Origin: an uncultured Eubacterium sp.
Lineage (GTDB): Bacteria > Bacillota > Clostridia > Lachnospirales > Lachnospiraceae
Length of the DNA: 54,592 nt
Reading direction: 5' to 3'
Assembly: GCA_945939115.1 (NCBI GenBank)
Contig: CAMEVC010000016.1
Location: 1-54,592, forward strand
Shown: one piece after another, positions 40,580-52,183 of the stretch
How the letters are laid out: each line of letters opens with the position of its first letter
How positions within the stretch are numbered: position 1 is the first letter of the stretch
Made by a program: the position numbers and the translations under genes
Notes under the pieces: generated by a model
Seen by the model: the letters and a program-made list of their open reading frames with translations, nothing else
Told to the model about the DNA's origin: nothing
Databases searched by the model: none

Positions 40580-41671
40580 GTGATAGTCGAATCTGTTGAA
40601 TTAAAGGATTATAGAAATTATGATTTTCTTGATATGAAGTTCAATGAGAATGTCAATATAATATATGGAGATAATGCTCAGGGAAAGACTAACATATTAG
40701 AATCTATATATATGTGTTCAACTTCCAAGTCACATCGGGGAAGTAAGGACAAGGAAATAATAAGATTTGGTCAGGATGAATCACATATTAAGCTTAATGT
40801 AATTAAGCATGATATGAGATACAGAATTGATATGCACCTTAAGAAGAATAAATCAAAAGGTATAGCAGTCAATGGAATTCCAATTAAGAAAGCAGTTGAG
40901 CTTTTTGGAATTATCAATATTGTATTTTTTTCTCCGGAAGACCTTAACATTATAAAAGAAGGACCTTCTGAGAGAAGAAGATTTATAGATATGGAACTTA
41001 GTCAGTTGGACAAGATATATCTTAGTAATCTTGTCAATTATAACAAAGTTCTTAACCAGAGAAATAAGCTTCTGAAAGATTTATCATATATGCCATCAGA
41101 GCAGTTGATGCAGACACTGGATATATGGGACATGCAGCTTATCAGATATGGAAAGCTAATAATCAAAGGCAGAGAGAATTTCATTGAGAGAATAAATGAA
41201 ATTATAAGCGGAATTCATTCAAAGCTTACCGGAGGTACAGAGATGCTTAAATTATCTTATGTTCCTTTTGTAAATGAATATGAATTTGAGGATAAGCTTA
41301 AGGAATCCAGAGAAAAGGATATAAAGTACAAGTCAACAGGTACAGGTCCACACAAGGATGATCTTATATTCTTAATCAATGGTAATGATGTCAGAAAATA
41401 TGGTTCCCAGGGACAGCAGAGAACAGCAGCTCTCTCTCTTAAGCTGTCAGAGATTGAATTAGTAAAGCTTGTTATTAAAGATACACCGGTACTTCTGTTA
41501 GACGATGTATTATCAGAACTTGACAGTAACAGACAGAATTTCCTTATTAACAGCATAGGAGATATACAGACAGTTGTTACCTGTACAGGTCTTGATGAAT
41601 TTATCAATAACAGAATTAATATTAACAAGATATTTAAAGTGACTAATGGAAATGTATCAGAAGAAAATTAA
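40580..41671 (+). CDS. recF: DNA replication and repair protein RecF
   Basis: RecF is an SMC-like ATPase that loads RecA at gaps. The 363-residue protein starts at a GTG and shows LKDYRNYD, Walker A GDNAQGKTNILE (near 31-42), the signature YGSQGQQRTAALSLKLSE (near 272-289) and Walker B LLLDDVLSELD (near 306-316). It is eight bases after yaaA, and gyrB starts 12 bases after its stop, indicating one operon. Confidence 0.96.
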   Translation: MIVESVELKDYRNYDFLDMKFNENVNIIYGDNAQGKTNILESIYMCSTSKSHRGSKDKEIIRFGQDESHIKLNVIKHDMRYRIDMHLKKNKSKGIAVNGIPIKKAVELFGIINIVFFSPEDLNIIKEGPSERRRFIDMELSQLDKIYLSNLVNYNKVLNQRNKLLKDLSYMPSEQLMQTLDIWDMQLIRYGKLIIKGRENFIERINEIISGIHSKLTGGTEMLKLSYVPFVNEYEFEDKLKESREKDIKYKSTGTGPHKDDLIFLINGNDVRKYGSQGQQRTAALSLKLSEIELVKLVIKDTPVLLLDDVLSELDSNRQNFLINSIGDIQTVVTCTGLDEFINNRININKIFKVTNGNVSEEN

Positions 41672-43618
<1,947 letters not shown>

Positions 43619-43710
43619 CGAAAATCCTTCGGATTTACGCATGGTGATAAAGTAGATTTACGCATGCGCGTTAATGTATAAATAACTTTACAGGAAAGGA
43701 ATTATATATA
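43619..43710. other. gyrB-gyrA intergenic region with a direct repeat
   Basis: GATTTACGCATG occurs at 43631-43642 and again at 43655-43666. An AAATCC/GGATTT hairpin lies at its left end. No clear promoter or terminator is visible, so gyrA is probably transcribed with gyrB. Confidence 0.55.
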
Positions 43711-46224
43711 ATGGATGAACATATCTTTGATAAAGTTCAGGAAGTAGATATGCAGAAAACCATGGAGAATTATTATATTGATTATGCCATGAGTGTTATT
43801 GCTTCCAGAGCACTTCCGGATGTAAGAGATGGTCTTAAGCCGGTGCAGAGAAGAATTCTATATTCAATGATAGAACTTAATAATGGTCCTGATAAGCCAC
43901 ATAGAAAATGTGCCCGTATCGTCGGTGATACAATGGGTAAATATCATCCACATGGTGATTCATCTATCTATGAAGCTTTAGTTAAGCTCGCTCAGGATTT
44001 CAATACAAGATATCCGCTTGTTGACGGACATGGCAATTTCGGCTCAGTAGATGGAGACGGCGCAGCAGCCATGCGATATACAGAGGCAAGACTCAGTAAG
44101 ATTTCCATGGAAATGACAAGAGACCTGAATAAGGATACTGTAGATTTTATTCCTAACTTTGATGAGACAGAGAAGGAACCTACTGTGTTACCTTCAAGAT
44201 ATCCTAATCTTCTGTGTAATGGTACTTCAGGAATTGCTGTAGGTATGGCAACTAATATTCCTCCACATAACTTAAGAGAGGTTATTAGTGCAGTTGTCAA
44301 GATGATTGACAATAAGGTTGAAGAGGACAGAGACACAAGTATTGAGGAAATTCTTGAGATTGTTAAGGGTCCTGATTTTCCTACAGGTGGAACAATTATC
44401 GGAAAGCTTGGAATAGAAGAGGCATACAGAACAGGAAGAGCTAAGATTAAAGTAAGGGCTGTTACTAATATTGAGCCTATGCAGAATGGTAAGAACAGAA
44501 TTGTTGTTACTGAACTTCCATATATGGTAAATAAAGCTAAGCTTATAGAGAAGATTGCTGAACTTGTAAGAGACAAGAAGATTGATGGTATCACAGATTT
44601 AAGAGATGAGTCAGACAGGGAAGGTATGAGAATTGCCATCGAGTTAAGAAGAGATGTCAATCCTAATATTATTCTTAACCAGTTATACAAGCATACCCAG
44701 CTTCAGGATACATTTGGAGTAATTATGCTTGCTTTAGTTGATAACCAGCCAAAGGTTCTTAACTTATATGATATGTTAAAGTATTATCTTCTTCATCAGG
44801 AGGAGGTAGTTACCAGAAGAACTAAGTTTGACCTCAATAAGGCGGAGGAGAGAGCCCACATATTAGAGGGCTTGATGATAGCTTTAGATAATATTGACAG
44901 AGTTATTTCCATAATCAGAGGTTCTGCTAATGTTCAGATTGCGAAGGAAAGCTTAATTGCAGAATTTGCACTTACAGATGTACAGGCTCAAGCTATTGTT
45001 GATATGCGTTTAAGAGCTTTGACAGGTCTGGAAAGAAATAAACTGGAAACGGAATTAAAGGAACTTCATGAAAAGATTAAAGAATACAAGGCAATTCTTG
45101 CAGATAAGAAGCTGCTGCTTGGAGTAATCAAGACAGAGATTACCGAGATTGCAGATAAATATGGTGATGACAGAAGAACTTCTATCGGATTTGATGAGTA
45201 TGATATATCTATGGAAGACCTTATCCCGGATGAAGCTTGTGTAATTGCAAGAACTAACTTAGGCTATGTCAAGAGAATGACTCCTGACAACTTCAAGAGC
45301 CAGCATCGTGGTGGTAAGGGAATCAAGGGAATGCAGACGATTGATGATGACTATATCAAGGATTTATTCATGACAACATCACATCATGTACTTACTTTCT
45401 TTACTAATACAGGTAGAGCCTATAAGTTGAAAGCATACGAGATTCCAGAGGCCAGCAGAACATCAAGAGGTACAGCAATCATCAATCTTTTACAGCTTGC
45501 ACCGGGTGAGACAATCACTGCTGTTGTACCAGTTAAGGTTGATATGCTTCAGGATTCAGATTATCTGTTTATGGCAACTAAGAAGGGTATTGTTAAGAAA
45601 ACTCCTGTGAGAGAGTTTGCTAATATCAGAAAAACAGGTATACAGGCTATTAATCTCAGAGATGATGATGAACTTATTGAAGTTAAGCTTACAGATGATA
45701 ATGCAGAAGTACTTATGGTCACAAAGCTCGGACAGTGTATAAGATTCAAGGAGACAGATGTAAGACCTACAGGACGTTCCGCTATGGGTGTTATTGGAAT
45801 GAGTCTTATGGATGAAGATGAAGTAGTTGGTGTTCAGATAAGTACCCAGGGTGATACTATGCTTATAGTATCAGAGAATGGTATGGGTAAGAGAACAGAT
45901 ATTGACGAATATACAGTCCAGCATCGTGGCGGCAAGGGTGTCAAGTGCTATAAGATTACTGAAAAGACAGGAAATGTAGTAGGAGCTAAGGCAGTTGATG
46001 ATTCAAGAGAGGTAATGCTCATTACAACAGAGGGAATCATTATAAGGCTTGAGTGCTCAGATATATCTAATCTTGGAAGAATAACATCAGGTGTCAAGCT
46101 TATCAATCTTGATGATGGAATTAAAGTAGCAACTATATCCAAAGTAAGAAAGAAACCAGCAGACGAAGAGGGTAAGGATGCTGAGGGCTTTGAGGAAGAC
46201 ACAACACAAGATTCAGAAGAATAA
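43711..46224 (+). CDS. gyrA: DNA gyrase subunit A
   Basis: GyrA cuts and rejoins DNA for negative supercoiling. The 837-residue protein has the winged-helix/tower core with the catalytic tyrosine in [13 protein letters not shown] (near 120) and a quinolone-region motif [19 protein letters not shown], in which the usual Ser and Glu positions are unaltered. The C-terminal beta-pinwheel contains repeated blocks, including [11 protein letters not shown] (the GyrA box, near 530) and [11 protein letters not shown] (near 735). An acidic tail ends the protein. GAAAGG precedes the ATG. A terminator follows. Confidence 0.97.
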   Translation: MDEHIFDKVQEVDMQKTMENYYIDYAMSVIASRALPDVRDGLKPVQRRILYSMIELNNGPDKPHRKCARIVGDTMGKYHPHGDSSIYEALVKLAQDFNTRYPLVDGHGNFGSVDGDGAAAMRYTEARLSKISMEMTRDLNKDTVDFIPNFDETEKEPTVLPSRYPNLLCNGTSGIAVGMATNIPPHNLREVISAVVKMIDNKVEEDRDTSIEEILEIVKGPDFPTGGTIIGKLGIEEAYRTGRAKIKVRAVTNIEPMQNGKNRIVVTELPYMVNKAKLIEKIAELVRDKKIDGITDLRDESDREGMRIAIELRRDVNPNIILNQLYKHTQLQDTFGVIMLALVDNQPKVLNLYDMLKYYLLHQEEVVTRRTKFDLNKAEERAHILEGLMIALDNIDRVISIIRGSANVQIAKESLIAEFALTDVQAQAIVDMRLRALTGLERNKLETELKELHEKIKEYKAILADKKLLLGVIKTEITEIADKYGDDRRTSIGFDEYDISMEDLIPDEACVIARTNLGYVKRMTPDNFKSQHRGGKGIKGMQTIDDDYIKDLFMTTSHHVLTFFTNTGRAYKLKAYEIPEASRTSRGTAIINLLQLAPGETITAVVPVKVDMLQDSDYLFMATKKGIVKKTPVREFANIRKTGIQAINLRDDDELIEVKLTDDNAEVLMVTKLGQCIRFKETDVRPTGRSAMGVIGMSLMDEDEVVGVQISTQGDTMLIVSENGMGKRTDIDEYTVQHRGGKGVKCYKITEKTGNVVGAKAVDDSREVMLITTEGIIIRLECSDISNLGRITSGVKLINLDDGIKVATISKVRKKPADEEGKDAEGFEEDTTQDSEE

Positions 46225-46234
46225 TCTTTATGGG

Positions 46235-46272
46235 GCCAATGCATTTGTATAATAATGCACTGGCTCTTTTTT
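46235..46272 (+). terminator. Terminator of the gyrBA transcript
   Basis: GCCAATGCATT (46235-46245) pairs with AATGCACTGGC (46254-46264) with one mismatch, followed by TCTTTTTTT. The T-run runs into the ribosome binding site of the first esterase gene. Confidence 0.82.
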
Positions 46273-46285
46273 TAGGAGAAATGTT

Positions 46286-47068
46286 ATGGCTTACATTAAT
46301 ATAAACTATGAATCTAAGATACTTGGTATGCCGGTAATGATGAATGCACTGATACCACAGGGAAGAGGAGACTACCAATCATTATATCTTCTTCACGGTG
46401 CAGGTGGAGATTACACAACCTGGCTTGCCAAGTCTAAAGTAGCAGAATATGTGGAAAATACTAATATTGCAGTAATAATGATTTCCGGTAACAACAAATG
46501 TTTTGTCAACAATGTACATGGAAAGAAATATTTTCAGTTTCTTACAGAAGAAGTTACTGAAACCTGTACAAAGTGGTTCGGATTATCATCAAAGAGAGAA
46601 GACCGCTATATAGCAGGAATGTCTATGGGAGGGTATGGTGCAGTATATGCCGGACTTAACAGGCCGGATTTGTATAATAGTGTGTTTTCATATTCAGGAC
46701 TTCTTGATGTGAAATTAAGATACGAAAATCCGCAGGGGTTTAATATGTATCAGATATTTGGAAACAGAGAAGAATTTGAAAAAGGTAATTATGACCTGTT
46801 AGATTGTGTAAAAGAGGATAATGCAGGAAGAAATGTGGATAATTATCCTAAATTCTATATAAGATGTGGATTACAGGATTCTATTATTGATATGAGCAGA
46901 AGATGGCACGATGCAGCAGAAGAATCCGGATTTACATCAGATTATTATGAAACAGCCGGAGGACATGATTTCATATTCTGGGATAAATGTATACATGAAA
47001 CGGTAGAAATAATCACTGGAAAATCATACAGAATGGAGGACATCTATGGCAACAATAATGAATGTTAA
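46286..47068 (+). CDS. Cytoplasmic esterase, tributyrin/acetyl-esterase type
   Basis: This 260-residue alpha/beta hydrolase has no signal peptide. The oxyanion region is YLLHGAGGDYTTWLAKSK (near 33-50), the nucleophile elbow GMSMGGYG (near 111-118), the acid is probably Asp in GLQDS and the base His in GGHDF near 230. The family (EstA/esterase D-like) removes short acyl groups; deacetylation of pectin- or xylan-derived oligosaccharides would suit a pectin user, but this is inference. AGGAGAA precedes the ATG. Its end overlaps the start of the paralogous next gene by 23 bases. Confidence 0.87.
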   Translation: MAYININYESKILGMPVMMNALIPQGRGDYQSLYLLHGAGGDYTTWLAKSKVAEYVENTNIAVIMISGNNKCFVNNVHGKKYFQFLTEEVTETCTKWFGLSSKREDRYIAGMSMGGYGAVYAGLNRPDLYNSVFSYSGLLDVKLRYENPQGFNMYQIFGNREEFEKGNYDLLDCVKEDNAGRNVDNYPKFYIRCGLQDSIIDMSRRWHDAAEESGFTSDYYETAGGHDFIFWDKCIHETVEIITGKSYRMEDIYGNNNEC

Positions 47069-47828
47069 TCATTTCTCCATATATCTTAAGCACAATATGG
47101 ACTGCACTGTGATACTTCCATCTGATATTGAAATGGACAAAAAGCTTCCGATTTTATGGCTGTATCATGGAGGAAGCGGAGACCATACATCATGGCTGTA
47201 TCATTCACCTATATGTGAGTATGTAGATGACGGAGGATTTGCAGCAGTGCTTCCTAATGTAAATAATTCATGTTTCGTAGATATGAATATAGGTGACAGG
47301 TATGCCACATATGTGGGAAAGGAACTGTTTTCAATTATTACCAATATGTTTCCATGCCTTTCAAAGGAGAGGGAGAATAACCTTGTATGTGGATTGTCTA
47401 ACGGAGGATACGGATGTCTTCATATAGCATTGAAATATCCGGAAAAATATGGATATGTAGGAGCCTTCTCAGCGGGAGATAAGGCGGATGCTGATTTTCC
47501 TAATGATGGAGGAGCTAGGTCTCTTACAAGGATACAACTATACGGAGATGGTGATTTGCATAATACAGAATACAGTCTTATATATCAGGCAGAAAAACTG
47601 ATAAAAGAAGAAGGCATAAAGCCCAGAATCTATCATGCATGTGGAAGTTTAGATCCATGGCTTGACATGAACCACATTGTGAGAGATTATTTTATAAGTC
47701 ATAAGGAGTATGATTATACTTATGATGAAATTGAACAAATCGGACATGAATGGAAATTCTGGAGAGAAGAACTGAGAAGATTTCTTGTGTATGCGGGAAT
47801 TCTTACAGACAATTACATGAATGATTAA
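47046..47828 (+). CDS. Second cytoplasmic esterase, paralogue of the preceding gene
   Basis: This 260-residue protein has the same plan as its neighbour: WLYHGGSGDHTSWLYHS, the nucleophile elbow GLSNGGYG (near 117-124), Asp in GSLDPWLD and His in IGHEWKFW. The active-site residues are intact. Similarity is clear by eye but distant, so the pair is an old duplication with probable substrate divergence. It starts 23 bases before the end of the first gene, with GGAGG seven bases upstream of the ATG, and is probably translationally coupled. Both proteins are the same length. Confidence 0.86.
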   Translation: MATIMNVNHFSIYLKHNMDCTVILPSDIEMDKKLPILWLYHGGSGDHTSWLYHSPICEYVDDGGFAAVLPNVNNSCFVDMNIGDRYATYVGKELFSIITNMFPCLSKERENNLVCGLSNGGYGCLHIALKYPEKYGYVGAFSAGDKADADFPNDGGARSLTRIQLYGDGDLHNTEYSLIYQAEKLIKEEGIKPRIYHACGSLDPWLDMNHIVRDYFISHKEYDYTYDEIEQIGHEWKFWREELRRFLVYAGILTDNYMND

Positions 47829-47854
47829 TACTAAGTAAGCAGAAAGGAACTATT

Positions 47855-48697
47855 ATGAGAGAAGTAAATGTACAGACAATCACTGATAATATTAAAGAAA
47901 TGTGCATAGAAGCTAATCATTTTCTCACAGAGGATATGAAACAGGTCTTTGAAAATGCAGTGAATAAGGAGAAATCACCTCTGGGAAAGCAGGTGCTTGG
48001 ACAGCTTGAGGAAAATCTTAAAATTGCCGGAGAAGATATGATACCTATCTGCCAGGACACAGGAATGGCAGTTGTATTCATTAATGTGGGACAGGACGTT
48101 CATCTTGTAGGTGGAGATATCACAGAGGCAATAAATGAAGGTGTCAGAAGAGGTTATGTCGACGGCTATCTTAGAAAATCTGTTGTAAAAGACCCGATAT
48201 ACAGGGAGAATACTAAGGACAATACTCCGGCAGTCATACATTTTAGCATAGTTGAGGGAGACAAGGTCGATATAACTGTTGCTCCTAAGGGTTTTGGAAG
48301 TGAGAATATGAGTCGGGTATTTATGTTGAAGCCTGCTGATGGAATTGAAGGCGTGAAGGAGGCAATACTCACAGCAGTTAAAGATGCAGGACCGAATGCC
48401 TGTCCTCCTATGGTGGTTGGTGTCGGAATTGGCGGAACATTTGAAAAATGTGCATGGATGGCTAAGAAAGCCCTGACAAGAGATTTAAATGAGCAGTCAC
48501 CTGTTGAATATGTAAGAGAACTTGAGAAGGAAATGCTTGAGAAAATTAACAGATTAGGAATAGGACCGGGAGGACTCGGTGGAACACAGACAGCGCTTGC
48601 AATTAATATAGAGACGTATCCTACCCATATTGCAGGACTTCCGGTTGCAGTCAATATCTGCTGTCATGTAAACAGACATGCACACCGGGTTTTGTAA
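47855..48697 (+). CDS. fumA: Class I fumarate hydratase, alpha subunit
   Basis: This 280-residue protein is the N-terminal half of a two-subunit iron-sulfur fumarase/tartrate dehydratase (TtdA-like). The cluster cysteines are in ICQDTGMAVVF (near 64), NACPPMVVGVGIGG (near 180) and NICCHVNRHAHR (near 270). GPGGLGGTQTALAI near 245 is the substrate-binding block. It converts malate and fumarate, probably in the reductive branch leading to succinate or in aspartate metabolism. AGAAAGG precedes the ATG. The beta subunit follows after 37 bases. Confidence 0.93.
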   Translation: MREVNVQTITDNIKEMCIEANHFLTEDMKQVFENAVNKEKSPLGKQVLGQLEENLKIAGEDMIPICQDTGMAVVFINVGQDVHLVGGDITEAINEGVRRGYVDGYLRKSVVKDPIYRENTKDNTPAVIHFSIVEGDKVDITVAPKGFGSENMSRVFMLKPADGIEGVKEAILTAVKDAGPNACPPMVVGVGIGGTFEKCAWMAKKALTRDLNEQSPVEYVRELEKEMLEKINRLGIGPGGLGGTQTALAINIETYPTHIAGLPVAVNICCHVNRHAHRVL

Positions 48698-48734
48698 TGA
48701 TACACTACATTTGAATAAAGAAGGAGATAAAGTA

Positions 48735-49289
48735 ATGGATAAATATATCAGTGCACCTATCAGTGATGAGGCTGCAAAGAGCCTTCGCTCAGGGGATTAT
48801 GTTTACATAACAGGAACAATATATACAGCCAGGGATGCTGCTCACAAAAGAATGGCAGAAGCACTGGCAGCAGGTGAAAAACTGCCTATAGATATGAAGA
48901 ATAATATTATATATTATATGGGACCATCGCCGGCGAGAGAGGGTAGACCAATTGGATCAGCAGGCCCTACAACAGCAAGCCGTATGGATAAGTACGCACC
49001 TGACCTTCTTGACCTTGGGCTTAAGGGAATGATAGGAAAGGGAAAACGCTCTAAGGCAGTTATAGACGCCATTGTGAGAAATGGTGCCGTTTATTTCGCA
49101 GCGGTAGGAGGAGCTGGAGCAATCCTTAGCAAATGTATCAAAAAATCAACCGTCATAGCTTATGATGACCTCGGAACAGAGGCAATAAGAGAACTTGAAG
49201 TTGAAAATCTTCCGGTTATTGTCGTGATAGACAGCGAGGGAAATAATCTTTATGAGACAGCAATAAAAGAATATGGCATAAATAATTAA
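48735..49289 (+). CDS. fumB: Class I fumarate hydratase, beta subunit
   Basis: This 184-residue protein is the C-terminal half of the same fumarase: SGDYVYITGTIYTARDAAHKR, YYMGPSPAREGRPIGSAGPTT (interrupted here by normal family variation), then GLKGMIGKGKRS and YFAAVGGAGAILSKCI. The ATG at 48735 has AAGGAGA just upstream; a longer version from 48678 would overlap fumA. The pair works as a heteromer, and both halves look intact. Confidence 0.93.
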   Translation: MDKYISAPISDEAAKSLRSGDYVYITGTIYTARDAAHKRMAEALAAGEKLPIDMKNNIIYYMGPSPAREGRPIGSAGPTTASRMDKYAPDLLDLGLKGMIGKGKRSKAVIDAIVRNGAVYFAAVGGAGAILSKCIKKSTVIAYDDLGTEAIRELEVENLPVIVVIDSEGNNLYETAIKEYGINN

Positions 49290-49354
49290 CCTTTATAATA
49301 TAAATGTGTATTAAGGGTTATTATTTAACTCTAAGATTAAATGGGAGGATAGCC

Positions 49355-51397
49355 ATGAAAAAAGTAAGAGCAAAAAACATAATTGTAGGGATTCTTACAA
49401 TTATGTTAGTTGTAACAGGCATATTACCATTTATGACAAAAAAGGCCAGTGCCGCAGAAAATACGCTCTCTGATAAGATTACGCTGATTACAGAAAACGA
49501 GACGAGAGATTCTGCAAAGGATAATTACAGTAAAGTTACATTTAAGATAAATGAAACTTCTAAAGAAATATATGTAAAGAATGGAGATAAAATAACACTA
49601 AAATCCACAGATAAAAATTATGGAGTTTTAATCGGAGGCATAGAGAATGGAAAGTCAATTACAGATGATACAACTGTATATGTTAAATCCTATGCCTATG
49701 CTGATGTATTAAAACTTGAAAAGACAATAAATGACAGTGAGCCGGATGAAAATGGAATGTACACACTGAATTTTTCTGTGGAGACAGGAAATCTTCCTTC
49801 AATAGAAAGTGATTCGCAGAGTGTAATACTTGTCATAGACAGGTCTTTAAGCATGGCTTGTTCTGTGGATGACGAGGCAGATACGGACCCGATGGCTCCA
49901 TCTTATGAAAAAACGAGATGGGGTGCCATGATGCAGGCAGTTGACAATTTTCTGAATGAATTTCTTCCGGTGGGCAGTTCCAATAAGGTTTCAGTTGTAA
50001 CATACTGTAGAACTGCTGACAAATTGATTGAAAACTCCAGCAGTAAAGAAGAAATAATGAACAGTTTAAATGCGATATATAACAGGGATATGTACAATGA
50101 GGATTATAAAGACTTGTTGAAAAGAAATAATTGTGTATATATAAGCAGAGGACTTGGCTCATCAACCAATATCGAGCAGGGTATTAAAAAAGCCGGAGAA
50201 ATTCTGAATAATAATGCTGCCGGATCATCTGTAATTTTATTTACAGATGGAGCTGCCAACACTTATGATGAACAGAAGATAAGGGGAAATTATTATATAA
50301 ATGATGAAAAATATACCGGAAGCGAAAGTAATATAAATGGTTCATATTATGCTAATAAAGCTGGAAAACAACTGGCAGAAAAAGGATGTAATATCTATTC
50401 AATAGTTCTTATGAGTAATGACAACGATATAACGCACCTTGTAAAGGCATCCATGGGAAAAGAAACCTTAAGTTATACAAAAAGCCTTAATAAGGTAAGA
50501 TTCACATTTACAGAGGGAGGATATGCGAAGGAATTCTACACGGCAGGAAATGCTTCAGATCTGAAAGACAGATTCAGACAGATAATGATTTCAATGACCT
50601 CTCTTCCATTTGAAACAGCTTCTGTAACAGATAAACTTGACCGACATTTTGAGTTAGTTGACGGTCAGGACAATGTTATAGACAATAAAGATGGAACATT
50701 TACAATTAATTATCCGGATAAAATATCAGCTAACAGACAGACAGTATCTGTAAAAATCAAAGCAAAAGACGGTTATGCCGGATATTCTTATACTAACGAC
50801 GGATGTATATTCAGCGCTACAACAGACGGACTCACATATACGCAGCAATTCACAGAAACTCCGGCAGCAGTTATTCTACCGGATGCAGCTGATGACGAGT
50901 ATCAGGTTAATCAGAATGAAAAACTGAATGCATCGACAGTTCTTTCTAATGATAATAATATCATTGTCAACAATCCCGATAAAAATGTTTCTGTTAAGGC
51001 AGAGATAATCTCAGATACAAAGAATGGTTCCGTAAGTTTTAATGAAGATGGAACATTTTCATACACTCCAAATCAGGGGTATAGCGGAGAAGATTCTTTC
51101 AACTACAATATTGTTCTTTCTGTTGACGGAAATGAGTATAAAAAGACCGCAACAGTTACTATCAATATAATTCCAAAGCCGGAAGTTGGAGCTGATGAAG
51201 AAGAAATAACGCAGCCTTCTGAACAGAATATAGAAGAGCAGACGACTCAGCCAGCACAGTCTCAGGAGAATAGTGAAAAGGCATCTGTTCAGACAGGGGA
51301 TTCGAAAATAATATTCTGGTATGCAGCATTAATGATAGTATTAGGTACGGTTATAGCAACATCTTTAATTGTTTCCAGAAAAAGAAAAATAAGATAA
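49355..51397 (+). CDS. Wall-anchored von Willebrand factor A domain protein
   Basis: This 680-residue surface protein starts with a signal peptide (about 1-34, ending ASAAEN). A VWA domain (about 150-410) has an intact metal-ion site: DRSLS near 160, the STNIEQG threonine, and FTDGAAN near 297. A beta-sandwich region follows, then a cadherin-like or VCBS-type repeat (about 510-610, GSVSFNEDGTFSYTPN). A Q/E/S-rich linker leads to VQTGD (645-649), a hydrophobic span and the RKRKIR tail. It probably mediates adhesion or forms part of a pilus-like structure. The ATG at 49355 has GGGAGG upstream. It stands alone with no sortase nearby. Confidence 0.87.
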   Translation: MKKVRAKNIIVGILTIMLVVTGILPFMTKKASAAENTLSDKITLITENETRDSAKDNYSKVTFKINETSKEIYVKNGDKITLKSTDKNYGVLIGGIENGKSITDDTTVYVKSYAYADVLKLEKTINDSEPDENGMYTLNFSVETGNLPSIESDSQSVILVIDRSLSMACSVDDEADTDPMAPSYEKTRWGAMMQAVDNFLNEFLPVGSSNKVSVVTYCRTADKLIENSSSKEEIMNSLNAIYNRDMYNEDYKDLLKRNNCVYISRGLGSSTNIEQGIKKAGEILNNNAAGSSVILFTDGAANTYDEQKIRGNYYINDEKYTGSESNINGSYYANKAGKQLAEKGCNIYSIVLMSNDNDITHLVKASMGKETLSYTKSLNKVRFTFTEGGYAKEFYTAGNASDLKDRFRQIMISMTSLPFETASVTDKLDRHFELVDGQDNVIDNKDGTFTINYPDKISANRQTVSVKIKAKDGYAGYSYTNDGCIFSATTDGLTYTQQFTETPAAVILPDAADDEYQVNQNEKLNASTVLSNDNNIIVNNPDKNVSVKAEIISDTKNGSVSFNEDGTFSYTPNQGYSGEDSFNYNIVLSVDGNEYKKTATVTINIIPKPEVGADEEEITQPSEQNIEEQTTQPAQSQENSEKASVQTGDSKIIFWYAALMIVLGTVIATSLIVSRKRKIR

Positions 51398-51421
51398 TCA
51401 ACATTAGTAAATAAACACAAT

Positions 51422-51455
51422 AAAGCCCCTTGACAACAACAAGGGGCTTTGTTAC
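51422..51455 (+). terminator. Terminator of the VWA gene
   Basis: AAAGCCCCTTG (51422-51432) and CAAGGGGCTTT (51440-51450) form a perfect 11-bp stem with a seven-base loop, followed by a short weak T region. The next leftward DNA also begins with A-rich sequence. Confidence 0.85.
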
Positions 51456-51532
51456 AATAACAAATGCGTTTGACGCAGAATTTCATATCAAGAGTTAAAC
51501 ATATATGGTTTAGGGCTCTATTCATGGAATCT

Positions 51533-51620
51533 GGAGTAGTACTCAAGAGGCTGAAGAGGCGCCCCTGCTAAGGGTGTAGGTCGGGCAACCGGCGCGAGGG
51601 TTCAAATCCCTCCTGCTCCG
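51533..51620 (+). tRNA. tRNA-Ser (anticodon GCT)
   Basis: Acceptor arms GGAGTAG/CTGCTCC, an anticodon loop CTGCTAA between CCC and GGG, a long variable arm (GTGTAGGTCGGGCAACCGGC) typical of serine tRNA, and a T arm with GAGGG-TTCAAAT-CCCTC are all present. The CCA end is not encoded. Confidence 0.94.
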
Positions 51621-51636
51621 TTGACAGAAGAGAGAA

Positions 51637-51668
51637 GAAAGCTAGATAATATCTGGCTTTCTTTTTTT
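51637..51668 (+). terminator. Terminator of tRNA-Ser
   Basis: GAAAGCTAGA (51637-51646) pairs with TCTGGCTTTC (51652-51661) with one G-T pair, followed by seven T. Confidence 0.87.
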
Positions 51669-51700
51669 GTTATGGGTCGTGACCCAGTTGAGCACACGCT

Positions 51701-51990
51701 AAATGGATGTGTAAATACCATATAGTGTTCACACCAAAGTATAGGCGAAAAATTATCTATAATAATCAATATAATGACATCTTATGCCAGACCATGTGCA
51801 TATACTGGTAAGCATACCACACAAATTGAGTGTATCACAGTTTATGGGGTATCTCAAAGGAAAAAAGTATACTGATGATATTTGATAAGCATGCAAACTT
51901 AAAGTATAAGTTTGGAAACAGACATTTCTGAGCAGAAGGATATTATGTGGGCACAGTAGGCCTTAACGAAGCAATAAAAAAGTATATTCA
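51701..51990 (+). pseudogene. IS200/IS605-type TnpA transposase remnant
   Basis: Three reading-frame pieces recall TnpA in order: KYHIVFTPKYRRKIIYN (from 51713), DHVHILVSIPHKLSVSQFMG with the HUH nickase motif (from 51790), and IFDKHANLKYKFGNRHF-stop-AEGYYVGTVGLNEAIKKYI. A roughly 35-residue middle section is missing, frames change twice and a TGA replaces the usual tryptophan. It cannot make an active enzyme. Confidence 0.85.
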
Positions 51991-52035
51991 AGGGCTGCGA
52001 CGAGTCAAGGGCATTAAGGCTTGAACAAAGTGAAA

Positions 52036-52106
52036 GCCAGCGTCTTTAGGCGCTGGCCGGTAACTGCCCTTATAGGGGTGAGAAAACCACCCGTTTGACG
52101 GGTGGT
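52036..52106. mobile_element. Hairpins at the end of the decayed IS200-type element
   Basis: GCCAGCG/CGCTGGC (52036-52042, 52051-52057) and ACCACCCGT/ACGGGTGGT (52086-52094, 52098-52106) form two stems downstream of the transposase remnant. The second resembles the subterminal hairpins of IS200/IS605 elements. A third palindrome GGGTC-GT-GACCC lies at 51674-51685 before the remnant. Exact element boundaries cannot be set. Confidence 0.5.
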
Positions 52107-52125
52107 CATGATTCTCATATTTGTC

Positions 52126-52154
52126 TTGTTTTTGTTATAAAAACACATTATAAT
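52126..52154 (+). promoter_or_regulatory. Sigma-A-type promoter of the Abi gene
   Basis: TTGTTT (52126-52131), a 17-base spacer and a perfect TATAAT (52149-52154) lie 30 bases before the ATG. It begins just after the IS-end hairpin. Confidence 0.65.
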
Positions 52155-52183
52155 TATTACAAAATTAATTTAAGGAGGCGTCT

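Noticed and set aside
43992-44690. 232-codon leftward reading frame inside gyrA
   Set aside because: It is the antisense shadow of gyrA and has no start signals.
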